Shown here: one piece after another, positions 1 through 5,038 of the stretch | Layout of the letters: each line of letters begins with the position of its first letter | How positions within the stretch are numbered: position 1 is the stretch's first letter | Source of the DNA: Verrucomicrobiota bacterium | Lineage (GTDB): Bacteria > Verrucomicrobiota > Verrucomicrobiia > Opitutales > Seribacteraceae | Assembly (NCBI GenBank): GCA_014382645.1 | Contig: JACNJI010000413.1 | Coordinates: 1 to 5,863, forward strand | Direction: 5' to 3' | DNA length: 5,863 nucleotides | Position numbers and translations under genes: made by a program | The notes under the pieces: generated by a model | Seen by the model: the letters and a program-made list of their open reading frames with translations, nothing else | Databases searched by the model: none | What the model was told of the DNA's origin: nothing

Positions 1-320
1 CCCAATTTCGCTAATCTCGGAAACAGTTCGCAGATCTGCATGCCGGGAACGTTCGTCGAAATCGGACTGAATTCACCTCGTATTTCACTTGGTGAGTCGG
101 GCTTTAGGTCAAACATATCCAAGTGCGACGGACCACCTGGAAGAAATACGTTGATTACTGCTTTTTGAGAACTTCCCAGACCCTGCTTGGCTTCTAGATT
201 CAGCAACTGCCCCAGCGACAACCCACCTGCTGCCATTCCTCCCACTTTCAGGAAGTCGCGACGAGTAACTCCGTCGCAATGCGAGCGGCCATTGTTTAAA
301 AGACCTAGCAGATTAAGCAT
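1..320 (-). CDS. DUF1501 domain protein, N-terminal part (cut by window edge)
   Basis: The reverse strand reads open from an ATG at 320 to the left edge, giving 106 complete codons. An in-frame stop (TAA, 326 to 324) lies two codons upstream, so 320 is the furthest possible start. Residues 19 to 28 read [10 protein letters not shown], a twin-arginine signal, followed by a hydrophobic stretch ([14 protein letters not shown]). Around residues 56 to 84 come [19 protein letters not shown] and then EIRGEF, the standard opening of DUF1501 proteins, with TNVPGM and [11 protein letters not shown] after it. The family is about 400 to 480 residues, so most of the gene lies outside. DUF1501 proteins are predicted Tat-exported enzymes of sulfatase/phosphatase-like fold with no settled activity. 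In Planctomycetota and Verrucomicrobiota they usually sit beside DUF1549/DUF1553 cytochrome-like genes, which would be upstream of it on this strand; here the upstream neighbour is instead a divergent nitrilase. No Shine-Dalgarno sequence is visible. Family call is firm; function is not known. Confidence 0.93.
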   Translation of the reverse strand, partial: MLNLLGLLNNGRSHCDGVTRRDFLKVGGMAAGGLSLGQLLNLEAKQGLGSSQKAVINVFLPGGPSHLDMFDLKPDSPSEIRGEFSPISTNVPGMQICELFPRLAKL

Positions 321-453
321 ACTTTATGAATTTAATTACCATAATAATCCCAACCCCCTGTTTTTTCTAGTCGAAAATTCACTTCCCCGACAGATTTTAT
401 TTTGAAGTTTCTTTAGTATTGCTGGAATTACTCATCATGCTTCAGCTAACCTT

Positions 454-1422
454 ATGAACAATTTACGAGCTGCATCCGTTCAGTTTCAGCATGTGTCCGG
501 AGACAAGGAGGCGAATCTCGCGACCATCCGGTCCTTTGCGGCCAAGGCCTCCGCGGAAAAGGTCGATCTATTGGTTTTTCCCGAAATGTGCCTCACCGGA
601 TATTGGCATGTCAGGAACTTGCCCCGTGAGGAGATCGAAGCCCTCGCAGAACCTGTCCCTTCCGGTCCATCCACTGAAGCCTTGCTTTCCCTTGCCTCCG
701 AATACGGTATGACGATCGGGGCCGGTTTGATCGAGAGAGGGAAGGATGGGGATCTCTACAATACTTACGTCGTGGCCATGCCCGATGGCCGAACTGTTAG
801 TCATCGCAAACTTCATACCTTTATCAGCGAGCACATGAACTCAGGATCCGAGTACACGGTGTTCGATCTGCCTGACGGGACCAAGGCAGGCATTCTTATC
901 TGCTATGACTGCAACCTAGGTGAAAACGTAAGGGCCACCGCCTTGCAGGGAGCGGAAGTGTTGCTGGCTCCGCATCAGACCGGAGGTTGCGATACTCCTA
1001 GCCCACGTTGCATGGGTGCTATCGATTTAGACCTTTGGGAACGTAGATTCGAGGATACGACCGCCATCGAGACCGAGTTCAAGGGGCCAAAGGGTCGCGA
1101 GTGGTTGATGAAGTGGTTACCCGCTCGGGCTCACGACAATGGAATTTTTCTTATATTCAGTAACGGCGTCGGGCGTGACGACGACGAGGTGCGTACGGGC
1201 AATGCAATGATCCTAGATCCTTACGGAGACGTTCTTGCCGAAACTTGGAAGGCAGGGGACGACATGGTCGTGGCCGACCTAGATCCGGAGGTTCGCAAGA
1301 TGTGTACGGGAGTTCGTTGGATTCGCAGTCGACGTCCGGAGCTATACGATCTTCTAGCCGAACGCACAGGTCGTGAGCGCGACATTCGTCATGTTCGTTT
1401 CACCCGCGAGGATGAGGATTAG
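454..1422 (+). CDS. Carbon-nitrogen hydrolase (nitrilase superfamily), complete
   Basis: The 322-residue product matches nitrilase-superfamily hydrolases along its whole length. These cytoplasmic enzymes cleave nitriles, amides or carbamoyl groups through a Glu-Lys-Cys triad. The triad is visible: Glu44 in VFPEMCLTGY, Lys119 in HRKLHTFISEH and Cys150 in GILICYDCNLGEN. The N-terminus (RAASVQFQHVSGDKEANL) and the late strands (GNAMILDPYGDVLAET, VVADLD) are also typical. Between HQTGG and WLPARAHDNG there is an insert of about 45 residues (roughly 177 to 220) that shorter amidases lack, and the C-terminal RWIRSRRPELYDLL is characteristic of the same subgroup. The substrate cannot be read from sequence; an aliphatic amidase or N-carbamoyl hydrolase role is possible. 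The ATG at 454 is chosen because homology begins at once after it. It has no clear Shine-Dalgarno, but a six-codon reading frame (437 to 457) ends on it as ATGA. It is divergent from the DUF1501 gene and convergent with the YwqK-like gene. Confidence 0.92.
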   Translation: MNNLRAASVQFQHVSGDKEANLATIRSFAAKASAEKVDLLVFPEMCLTGYWHVRNLPREEIEALAEPVPSGPSTEALLSLASEYGMTIGAGLIERGKDGDLYNTYVVAMPDGRTVSHRKLHTFISEHMNSGSEYTVFDLPDGTKAGILICYDCNLGENVRATALQGAEVLLAPHQTGGCDTPSPRCMGAIDLDLWERRFEDTTAIETEFKGPKGREWLMKWLPARAHDNGIFLIFSNGVGRDDDEVRTGNAMILDPYGDVLAETWKAGDDMVVADLDPEVRKMCTGVRWIRSRRPELYDLLAERTGRERDIRHVRFTREDED

Positions 1423-1437
1423 ATAGCTTCGTTTAGC

Positions 1438-2214
1438 CTAGTCGGCGTAACCCGTGGTGGTGTTTACGATCACTCCCGCCTTGTAGGTTCTGCGAACCGA
1501 AGGCAGCCCGTTTTCGTCCCATTCTATCCATTCTCCATTACGCAAGCCATTTGCATAAATGCCTTCGTGCTTCCGAAGTTTCGTTGGATTGGCGGGGATG
1601 ATTTCGCCTCTACCTGCGATAATGGATGGATTGGTCGAGGAAACCCACTCCTTAGCCTGGCCATTGGCCTTGCCGCGCTTGAAGTTTCGTTGCCAATACT
1701 TAGCCCCATTTGCATACCAAAAGCTTACGATCCCTTCGAGGTCACCATTTACTCTACGGCCTTCGAACCGTTTGCGACCGTTGGCGTGGTAGCCAACGCA
1801 AAGACCGTTGCCGTTGACGATTTTGGTCGGACTGGCTTCTCCCGTTGGTTTCCAACCGGTACCGGTAATCATTTTACCATCCTTCATCATGAAGTCGTAC
1901 TGCCTTTGGCCGTTCTCGTACCATCGGATCCACGGACCGTTTTGTTTGCCATCCTTGTAGTGGATCAAATCATCGATCTTCCCGTTGGCGTGCATCTTCT
2001 TTGACCATCCTTCATAAAGAGTCCGTCGGTCGGGCAAGTAGAGCAATCGTTCTCCGTCTTTGGTCGATACCGCGATTCTTTCCGCGGGCATTGCCAATTT
2101 CATGACCTCCGCTAAATCCTTTGCATCTGCTAGATCGGGCCATGGTTCGTTTTCACCCCAAGCCGGGGTAATACCCAACAGGGCAATCAAGGAAACGGTT
2201 GATAACTTGCCCAC
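1438..2214 (-). CDS. Secreted MORN/YwqK-type repeat protein
   Basis: From a GTG at 2214 the product has 258 residues. It opens with a Sec-type signal peptide (KLSTVSLIALLGITPAWG, then ENEPWP), so the mature protein should be exported. The body carries repeated MORN-like units of the YwqK type, recognisable by aromatic-x-NG and DGK/NG turns: MHANGKIDDLIHYKDGKQNG, WYENGQRQY, YHANGRKRFEGRRVNGDLEG, WYANGAKYWQRNFKRGKANG, IYANGLRNGEWIEWDENG. Such repeats build a beta-strand ladder and often mediate surface or protein contacts; the YwqK 'antitoxin' label of the family should not be taken as function here because no toxin is adjacent. The frame stays open up to 2397, but that extension only overlaps the AhpD-like gene in another frame and reads as low-complexity Pro/Ser/Arg. 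The start is unsettled: GTG 2214 has no spaced Shine-Dalgarno, while a good AGGAG lies before an out-of-frame ATG at 2230. It is 16 bases downstream of the AhpD-like stop, so the pair is probably co-transcribed. Confidence 0.78.
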   Translation of the reverse strand: MGKLSTVSLIALLGITPAWGENEPWPDLADAKDLAEVMKLAMPAERIAVSTKDGERLLYLPDRRTLYEGWSKKMHANGKIDDLIHYKDGKQNGPWIRWYENGQRQYDFMMKDGKMITGTGWKPTGEASPTKIVNGNGLCVGYHANGRKRFEGRRVNGDLEGIVSFWYANGAKYWQRNFKRGKANGQAKEWVSSTNPSIIAGRGEIIPANPTKLRKHEGIYANGLRNGEWIEWDENGLPSVRRTYKAGVIVNTTTGYAD

Positions 2215-2227
2215 GCCTTTAGAGATA

Positions 2228-2240
2228 CATTCAATCTCCT
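2228..2240 (-). promoter_or_regulatory. Shine-Dalgarno and ATG before the YwqK-like gene
   Basis: On the minus strand AGGAG (2240 to 2236) is followed by five bases and then ATG (2230 to 2228). This is the best-spaced ribosome binding site in the window and it overlaps the stop of the AhpD-like gene (TGA, 2233 to 2231). The ATG opens only three codons (Met-Tyr-Leu) before a TAA, in a frame one base off from the YwqK-like protein. Removing one base in this short stretch would join ATG to the signal peptide as MYLKGVGKLSTV. It could therefore be the true start of a frame-disrupted gene, or a coupling mini-frame that delivers ribosomes to GTG 2214. Confidence 0.6.
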
Positions 2241-2536
2241 GCCGAGCAGGTGACGTCGTCGCAGGTTCCTTCGAGATCTTTACCCTCGATGCCGAGTAGG
2301 GCGGTGCGTACGGCAACTCCTGCGTTGACGGAAGCCGTGAGATCGACGGTTGCGACAATGGTTGCCTCGGGAATGCCTGCCGCAAGCGCCTTTTCAATCC
2401 GCCCGCCCGAGCAGTAACCGCAACCTCGCGTGATTGTTACCGCCAATCCTATAAGGTGTTTTTCTCGCGAGCTCAAATGCTCACTGGCGTTTGTCTTCTC
2501 TAAGGCGTCAATGGAATGGAGCGTGTCTAGTTTCAT
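2231..2536 (-). CDS. Carboxymuconolactone decarboxylase / AhpD-like family protein
   Basis: This 101-residue cytoplasmic protein shows the AhpD-like core: Glu25 in SSREKHLIGLAVTI, then the CxxC pair Cys39/Cys42 in TRGCGYCSGGR, then IEKALAAGIPEATI and a second helix (VDLTASVNAGVAVRTALLG). In AhpD-type members the CxxC pair and a following histidine act in alkylhydroperoxidase or disulfide chemistry. Here the histidine position, four residues after the second cysteine, is Arg46, so classic AhpD proton relay is doubtful. The C-terminal tail adds another cysteine pair, Cys92 and Cys97, in GTCDDVTCSAGD. A redox role is inferred, not shown. The ATG at 2536 has only A-rich sequence before it (AAGAACAAGAACAAT), and the family core starts about 20 residues in, as usual. 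It leads a two-gene unit with the YwqK-like gene. An inverted repeat at 2564 to 2592 lies just upstream and could be an operator. Confidence 0.87.
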   Translation of the reverse strand: MKLDTLHSIDALEKTNASEHLSSREKHLIGLAVTITRGCGYCSGGRIEKALAAGIPEATIVATVDLTASVNAGVAVRTALLGIEGKDLEGTCDDVTCSAGD

Positions 2537-2563
2537 ATTGTTCTTGTTCTTACTTTTCTTAGC

Positions 2564-2592
2564 AACCTAGTCAACGATTGACCCACTAGTTT
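2564..2592. repeat. Nested inverted repeat in divergent spacer, possible operator
   Basis: Outer arms AACCTAGT (2564 to 2571) and ACTAGTTT (2585 to 2592) are complementary at seven of eight positions. Inside them lies a perfect GTCAA-CGA-TTGAC repeat (2570 to 2582). The inner repeat also places a TTGAC, the core of a bacterial -35 hexamer, on each strand, pointing toward the AhpD-like gene on one side and the small secreted-protein gene on the other. I see no convincing -10 element at the right distance on either strand, so this is an operator or divergent promoter candidate only. It sits 28 to 56 bases upstream of the AhpD-like start; the rest of the 172-base spacer shows nothing clear. Confidence 0.35.
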
Positions 2593-2708
2593 TGAGATCA
2601 TGGTTTTTGAACTTAAATAGAGAATTCCATTAAGCAAGAGATCAGGGGATTCTTTCCCGGCTTCACGATAGGCTTGCATGTACTGAAGTTAGAAATCATC
2701 ATGGTTCC

Positions 2709-3155
2709 ATGAAAATTCTCATTGCATTGGCCGCCTTAATGGTGATTTCACATAACCTTTTCGGTAAGGAACCGACCAAGGAAGAACTTTTTAAGAGTTT
2801 CGAAGCGTCTATGAAGAACGTTCGGTTCTCCGGTCACTTTACGGTGACGGGAAAGGACTTGGTCACCGCGAAAGAAACTTACGAAATTCAAAACGTCCAA
2901 AAATTGGGTGACGGTGATCTCTGGGTCTTCACTGCTCGAGTGAAATACGGAGGTAAAGACGTTACCTTGCCAATGCCTCTACCCGTAAAGTGGGTTGGGA
3001 GAATCCCGGTAATCACCATGGACAAATTGAACCTGCCCGGTCTCGGAACCTTCAGTGCCCACGTCGTGATCGATGGCGGCAAGTATGCGGGAACCTGGGC
3101 TCATGGTAAGGTTGGTGGACACCTCTACGGTACCATCTCGAAGATGGGAAAGTGA
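2709..3155 (+). CDS. Small secreted conserved hypothetical protein
   Basis: The product has 148 residues. Residues 1 to 19 (MKILIALAALMVISHNLFG) form a Sec signal peptide with likely cleavage before KEPTKEEL, so the mature protein of about 129 residues should be periplasmic or secreted. The mature part looks mostly beta: alternating hydrophobic strands such as VRFSGHFTVTGKD, LWVFTARVKYGGKDVTLPM, VKWVGRIPVITMDKL, LGTFSAHVVIDGG and YAGTWAHGKVGGHLYGTI, with no cysteine or obvious catalytic motif. It resembles conserved uncharacterised secreted proteins I recall from Planctomycetota and Verrucomicrobiota, but I cannot name a domain. The small beta-rich shape would fit a lipocalin-like or binding fold; that is speculation. 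The ATG at 2709 is supported because the signal peptide begins there. A three-codon frame (2701 to 2712) ends on it as ATGA. It precedes the repeat-protein gene on the same strand by 127 bases, and that spacer holds its own promoter candidate, so an operon is not assured. Confidence 0.82.
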   Translation: MKILIALAALMVISHNLFGKEPTKEELFKSFEASMKNVRFSGHFTVTGKDLVTAKETYEIQNVQKLGDGDLWVFTARVKYGGKDVTLPMPLPVKWVGRIPVITMDKLNLPGLGTFSAHVVIDGGKYAGTWAHGKVGGHLYGTISKMGK

Positions 3156-3190
3156 CGGAAAGACGGCAAATGACGTAACCTTTAGTCGGT

Positions 3191-3219
3191 TTGAGGTGTA
3201 TTCATAATTGTTCTATTAC
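3191..3219 (+). promoter_or_regulatory. Candidate sigma-70-type promoter for the repeat-protein gene
   Basis: TTGAGG (3191 to 3196) and TATTAC (3214 to 3219) are separated by exactly 17 bases; each hexamer matches four of six consensus positions. The spacer and flanks are AT-rich. Transcription would begin near 3226 and leave a leader of about 57 bases before the ATG at 3283. Consensus strength in this phylum is poorly known, so this is a moderate guess. Confidence 0.35.
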
Positions 3220-3282
3220 TGTTAGAAAAACCAATCTAATTCCACAACTGTTCCGCAAGGTTCCAAAAACAAGAAGATAATC

Positions 3283-4614
3283 ATGGGGAACAAAGTCTAT
3301 GTTCTTGTTGCTGCCGCCATTGGTTTGCTTTTAGGATTCCTTCTTGGCGGCGGAGGTGATTCTCCGCAAGAAACCCCCGAAATTTCGGATGGCGTGAAAA
3401 GCGCAACGGATAAGTCGCCATTGAAGCCAGAGGGAATTTCTCAGTCGACGGAAGGATCTTTTAATGGCGAGGTGTTCAGTTCGGTGCCCTTACTTGCCGA
3501 GAAGGAAGTTTCCGCGAAGAAACGACTCAGTCCGAGTGACCTTCGCGACCGTCTCTTTGCCGCTCAGGTTGATTCCAACCCGATTACGCGTACGGCCGCC
3601 TTTGCGGAGGTACTATCCGAACTGGATGAGAATAACGTCGATGCCGTCTTGGAGGCATTTGAGGATTTGTCATTCGGATTCGAGCACATGCAGGAATACC
3701 GAATGCTGCTCTATGGATGGGGCCGGTTCGATCCCTTGAAGGCCATTGAATACTGCAATGAAAGGGCAAAAGGGATTGGCGCCGGGTTTGCGACTTCGGG
3801 CGTGCTTGAGGGTTGGGCTAGTCGTGAGCCTCAGGCTGCCGCCGATTGGGTGAAATCTCCTGATAATGCCGGCATGGCAAAGCTCTATAACTTCGGTCTC
3901 GTTCGAGGGTGGGCAAGCACGGATCTCACCGGTGCGTCTCAGTACGTCGCCGGATTGGACTCCGGCGATGAAACGGGAAAATTGGTGGGCATCCTGGCCG
4001 AGCAACACATGAAGAAAGGATTCACCAGTGCCCGCCAATGGGCCGAGACACTGCAAGAGGACTCTCTTAAAAAAGGTGCTTTTACCAACCTGACTCGACA
4101 AGTGTCGCGAGAGCGTCCCGAGGAGGTCGCCGCTTGGCTAAAGGAGCATGCGTCGAAAGAGTATGCTACTGATTCCCTCCGTCAACTGGGTGACAACTGG
4201 GGCGAACGAGACCCCGTTTCCGCTATTGAATACTTTGACGAATTACCGGCGGGGAAGGGGAAGCAGCAAGGCATTAGAGAGGTAATGCAGAGTTGGTCTC
4301 GGGACGATGCTGAAGCTTCTGGGAAATGGCTTAACGAGCAAGAACCCACAGCCGAGTTGGATCCTGCGGTAGCCGCCTATGCTCGCCAAGTTTCAAAGGA
4401 TGATGGTGCGAGTGCCATGGAGTGGGCGGTATCTATAACTGAACCGGATCTACAAAAGAAGACCATCACACAAGTTGGGCACAACTGGTATCGGCAGGAC
4501 AAAGAATCGGTCGAGGCGTGGTTGCCCGACAGTGGTTTGCCTGAGGCAACTCAGAACGCAATCAAGGCGCCGCCCAAGCAAAGTTGGTGGCAGTCCCTGA
4601 GGCCGGGGAAGTGA
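3283..4614 (+). CDS. Membrane-anchored protein with nine 32-residue tryptophan repeats
   Basis: The 443-residue product has an N-terminal hydrophobic segment (residues 5 to 21, VYVLVAAAIGLLLGFLL, then GGGG) that should act as a signal anchor with the body outside the cytoplasm. Residues 25 to about 80 are a Ser/Glu/Lys-rich linker. From 84 on it appears helical. Residues 146 to 433 hold nine units of exactly 32 residues; the first position is W146, W178, W210, H242, V274, W306, W338, V370 and W402, and an aromatic residue follows 11 later in every unit. A typical unit begins WASREPQAAADWV. Such helical repeat proteins occur in Verrucomicrobiota and should fold as an alpha solenoid like TPR or Sel1 arrays, suggesting a scaffold or binding role; no enzymatic motif is seen and the function is unknown. 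The ATG at 3283 has a weak AGAAG about seven bases before it and is directly followed by the anchor. The gene converges on the lipoprotein gene with a 12-base gap. Confidence 0.85.
   Translation: MGNKVYVLVAAAIGLLLGFLLGGGGDSPQETPEISDGVKSATDKSPLKPEGISQSTEGSFNGEVFSSVPLLAEKEVSAKKRLSPSDLRDRLFAAQVDSNPITRTAAFAEVLSELDENNVDAVLEAFEDLSFGFEHMQEYRMLLYGWGRFDPLKAIEYCNERAKGIGAGFATSGVLEGWASREPQAAADWVKSPDNAGMAKLYNFGLVRGWASTDLTGASQYVAGLDSGDETGKLVGILAEQHMKKGFTSARQWAETLQEDSLKKGAFTNLTRQVSRERPEEVAAWLKEHASKEYATDSLRQLGDNWGERDPVSAIEYFDELPAGKGKQQGIREVMQSWSRDDAEASGKWLNEQEPTAELDPAVAAYARQVSKDDGASAMEWAVSITEPDLQKKTITQVGHNWYRQDKESVEAWLPDSGLPEATQNAIKAPPKQSWWQSLRPGK
3718..4581 (+). repeat. Nine in-register 96-bp coding repeats (32 residues each)
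   Basis: Counting from W146 of the host protein, the repeat start recurs at 178, 210, 242, 274, 306, 338, 370 and 402 with no insertion or deletion. Position 1 is Trp in six of nine units. Position 5 is Asp or Glu in seven (150, 182, 214, 310, 342, 374, 406). Position 12 is Trp or Tyr in all nine (Y157, W189, Y221, W253, W285, Y317, W349, W381, W413). The DNA copies themselves are strongly diverged, so the array is old or under selection at protein level, not a recent tandem expansion. Confidence 0.85.
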
Positions 4615-4625
4615 TGAGCTGGGCC

Positions 4626-4648
4626 CTTAGCGTTCAAGTTTCGCTAAG
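4626..4648. terminator. Perfect 7-bp inverted repeat at a convergent junction
   Basis: CTTAGCG (4626 to 4632) and CGCTAAG (4642 to 4648) form a perfect seven-base stem with a nine-base loop. It covers the last codons and stop of the minus-strand lipoprotein gene and lies 12 bases past the stop of the plus-strand repeat-protein gene. There is no T-tract on either side, so it is not a standard intrinsic terminator. It might still end or stabilise both transcripts. A chance palindrome is possible. Confidence 0.3.
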
Positions 4649-4920
4649 TAAACTTCCGGCTCCTTGTTGAATTTCTTTAGGCAGGGTTTGCAACAGAACT
4701 TTACCGTAACTCCCTCGTGATTGTGGACGTAGGGTTCGCCCATGCCGCCCAATTCCTCGCCTGAAACGACGCAGACTTTCAGCGAATAGCCATCGGCTTT
4801 AGCGGAGGCGTTGTTTTCGGTGGCGTTTGAATCGCCAGCAGGTTCGGAAACCTGGGTCGAACAACTGGCGAAAATCCCAAGTGAAAGGCTGATTATAGAT
4901 AGAAACGGAATGCTTTTCAT
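4627..4920 (-). CDS. Small lipoprotein with YHS-like cysteine-rich domain
   Basis: The 97-residue product begins with a lipoprotein signal peptide (MKSIPFLSIISLSLGIFASC); Cys20 would be lipidated, although the residue at -3 is Phe where Leu is usual. Residues 21 to 43 are a Ser/Asn/Ala-rich linker. Residues 46 to 97 form a compact domain: SLKVCVVSGEELGGMGEPY, then VHNHEGVTVKFCCKPC and LKKFNKEPEVYLAKL. The spacing Cys50, then Cys76-Cys77 and Cys80, with FCC-x-x-C leading into a Lys/Phe helix, resembles YHS/TRASH-type metal-binding domains. His66 and His68 may also contribute. A role in binding copper or another soft metal at the cell envelope is inferred from the family; no efflux gene is adjacent. 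The ATG at 4920 is directly followed by the signal peptide and has no strong Shine-Dalgarno. The gene is divergent from the broken sulfatase and convergent with the repeat-protein gene. Confidence 0.83.
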   Translation of the reverse strand: MKSIPFLSIISLSLGIFASCSTQVSEPAGDSNATENNASAKADGYSLKVCVVSGEELGGMGEPYVHNHEGVTVKFCCKPCLKKFNKEPEVYLAKLER

Positions 4921-5038
4921 ATAGGCTGAAACTGATGCTTTGGAAGGTTTGCGTCAAGCAAGAGCATTCGATCGTACTTTCGTCTTTTGCTTCTTGAGGC
5001 TTGGCTTTTGGGATTCCAGATAGTTACTCTTATGGGTT

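Noticed and set aside
187..405. Plus-strand frame of 72 codons
   Set aside because: It is antisense to the DUF1501 coding sequence, which shows clear family motifs on the other strand; its own translation has no recognisable features.
1567..2004. Plus-strand frame of 145 codons
   Set aside because: Antisense shadow of the YwqK-like gene; the repeat motifs on the minus strand are the real signal.
1438..2214. Toxin-antitoxin system based on the YwqK family name
   Set aside because: The protein has a signal peptide and no toxin gene is adjacent; the AhpD-like neighbour is an enzyme family.
2215..2397. N-terminal extension of the YwqK-like protein to an ATG at 2397
   Set aside because: The extra 61 residues lie inside the AhpD-like gene in another frame, read as Pro/Ser/Arg-rich filler, and would bury the signal peptide.
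3622..3660. A tenth repeat unit before W146 in the anchored protein
   Set aside because: One period upstream (L114) the aromatic residue is off by one (F126) and no Trp or acidic pattern is present, so it does not fit the register.
3670..4101. Minus-strand frame of 143 codons
   Set aside because: Antisense to the repeat-protein gene, whose exact 32-residue periodicity fixes the coding frame.
4994..5022. Promoter candidate TTGAGG before the sulfatase remnant
   Set aside because: No acceptable -10 hexamer lies 16 to 18 bases downstream.
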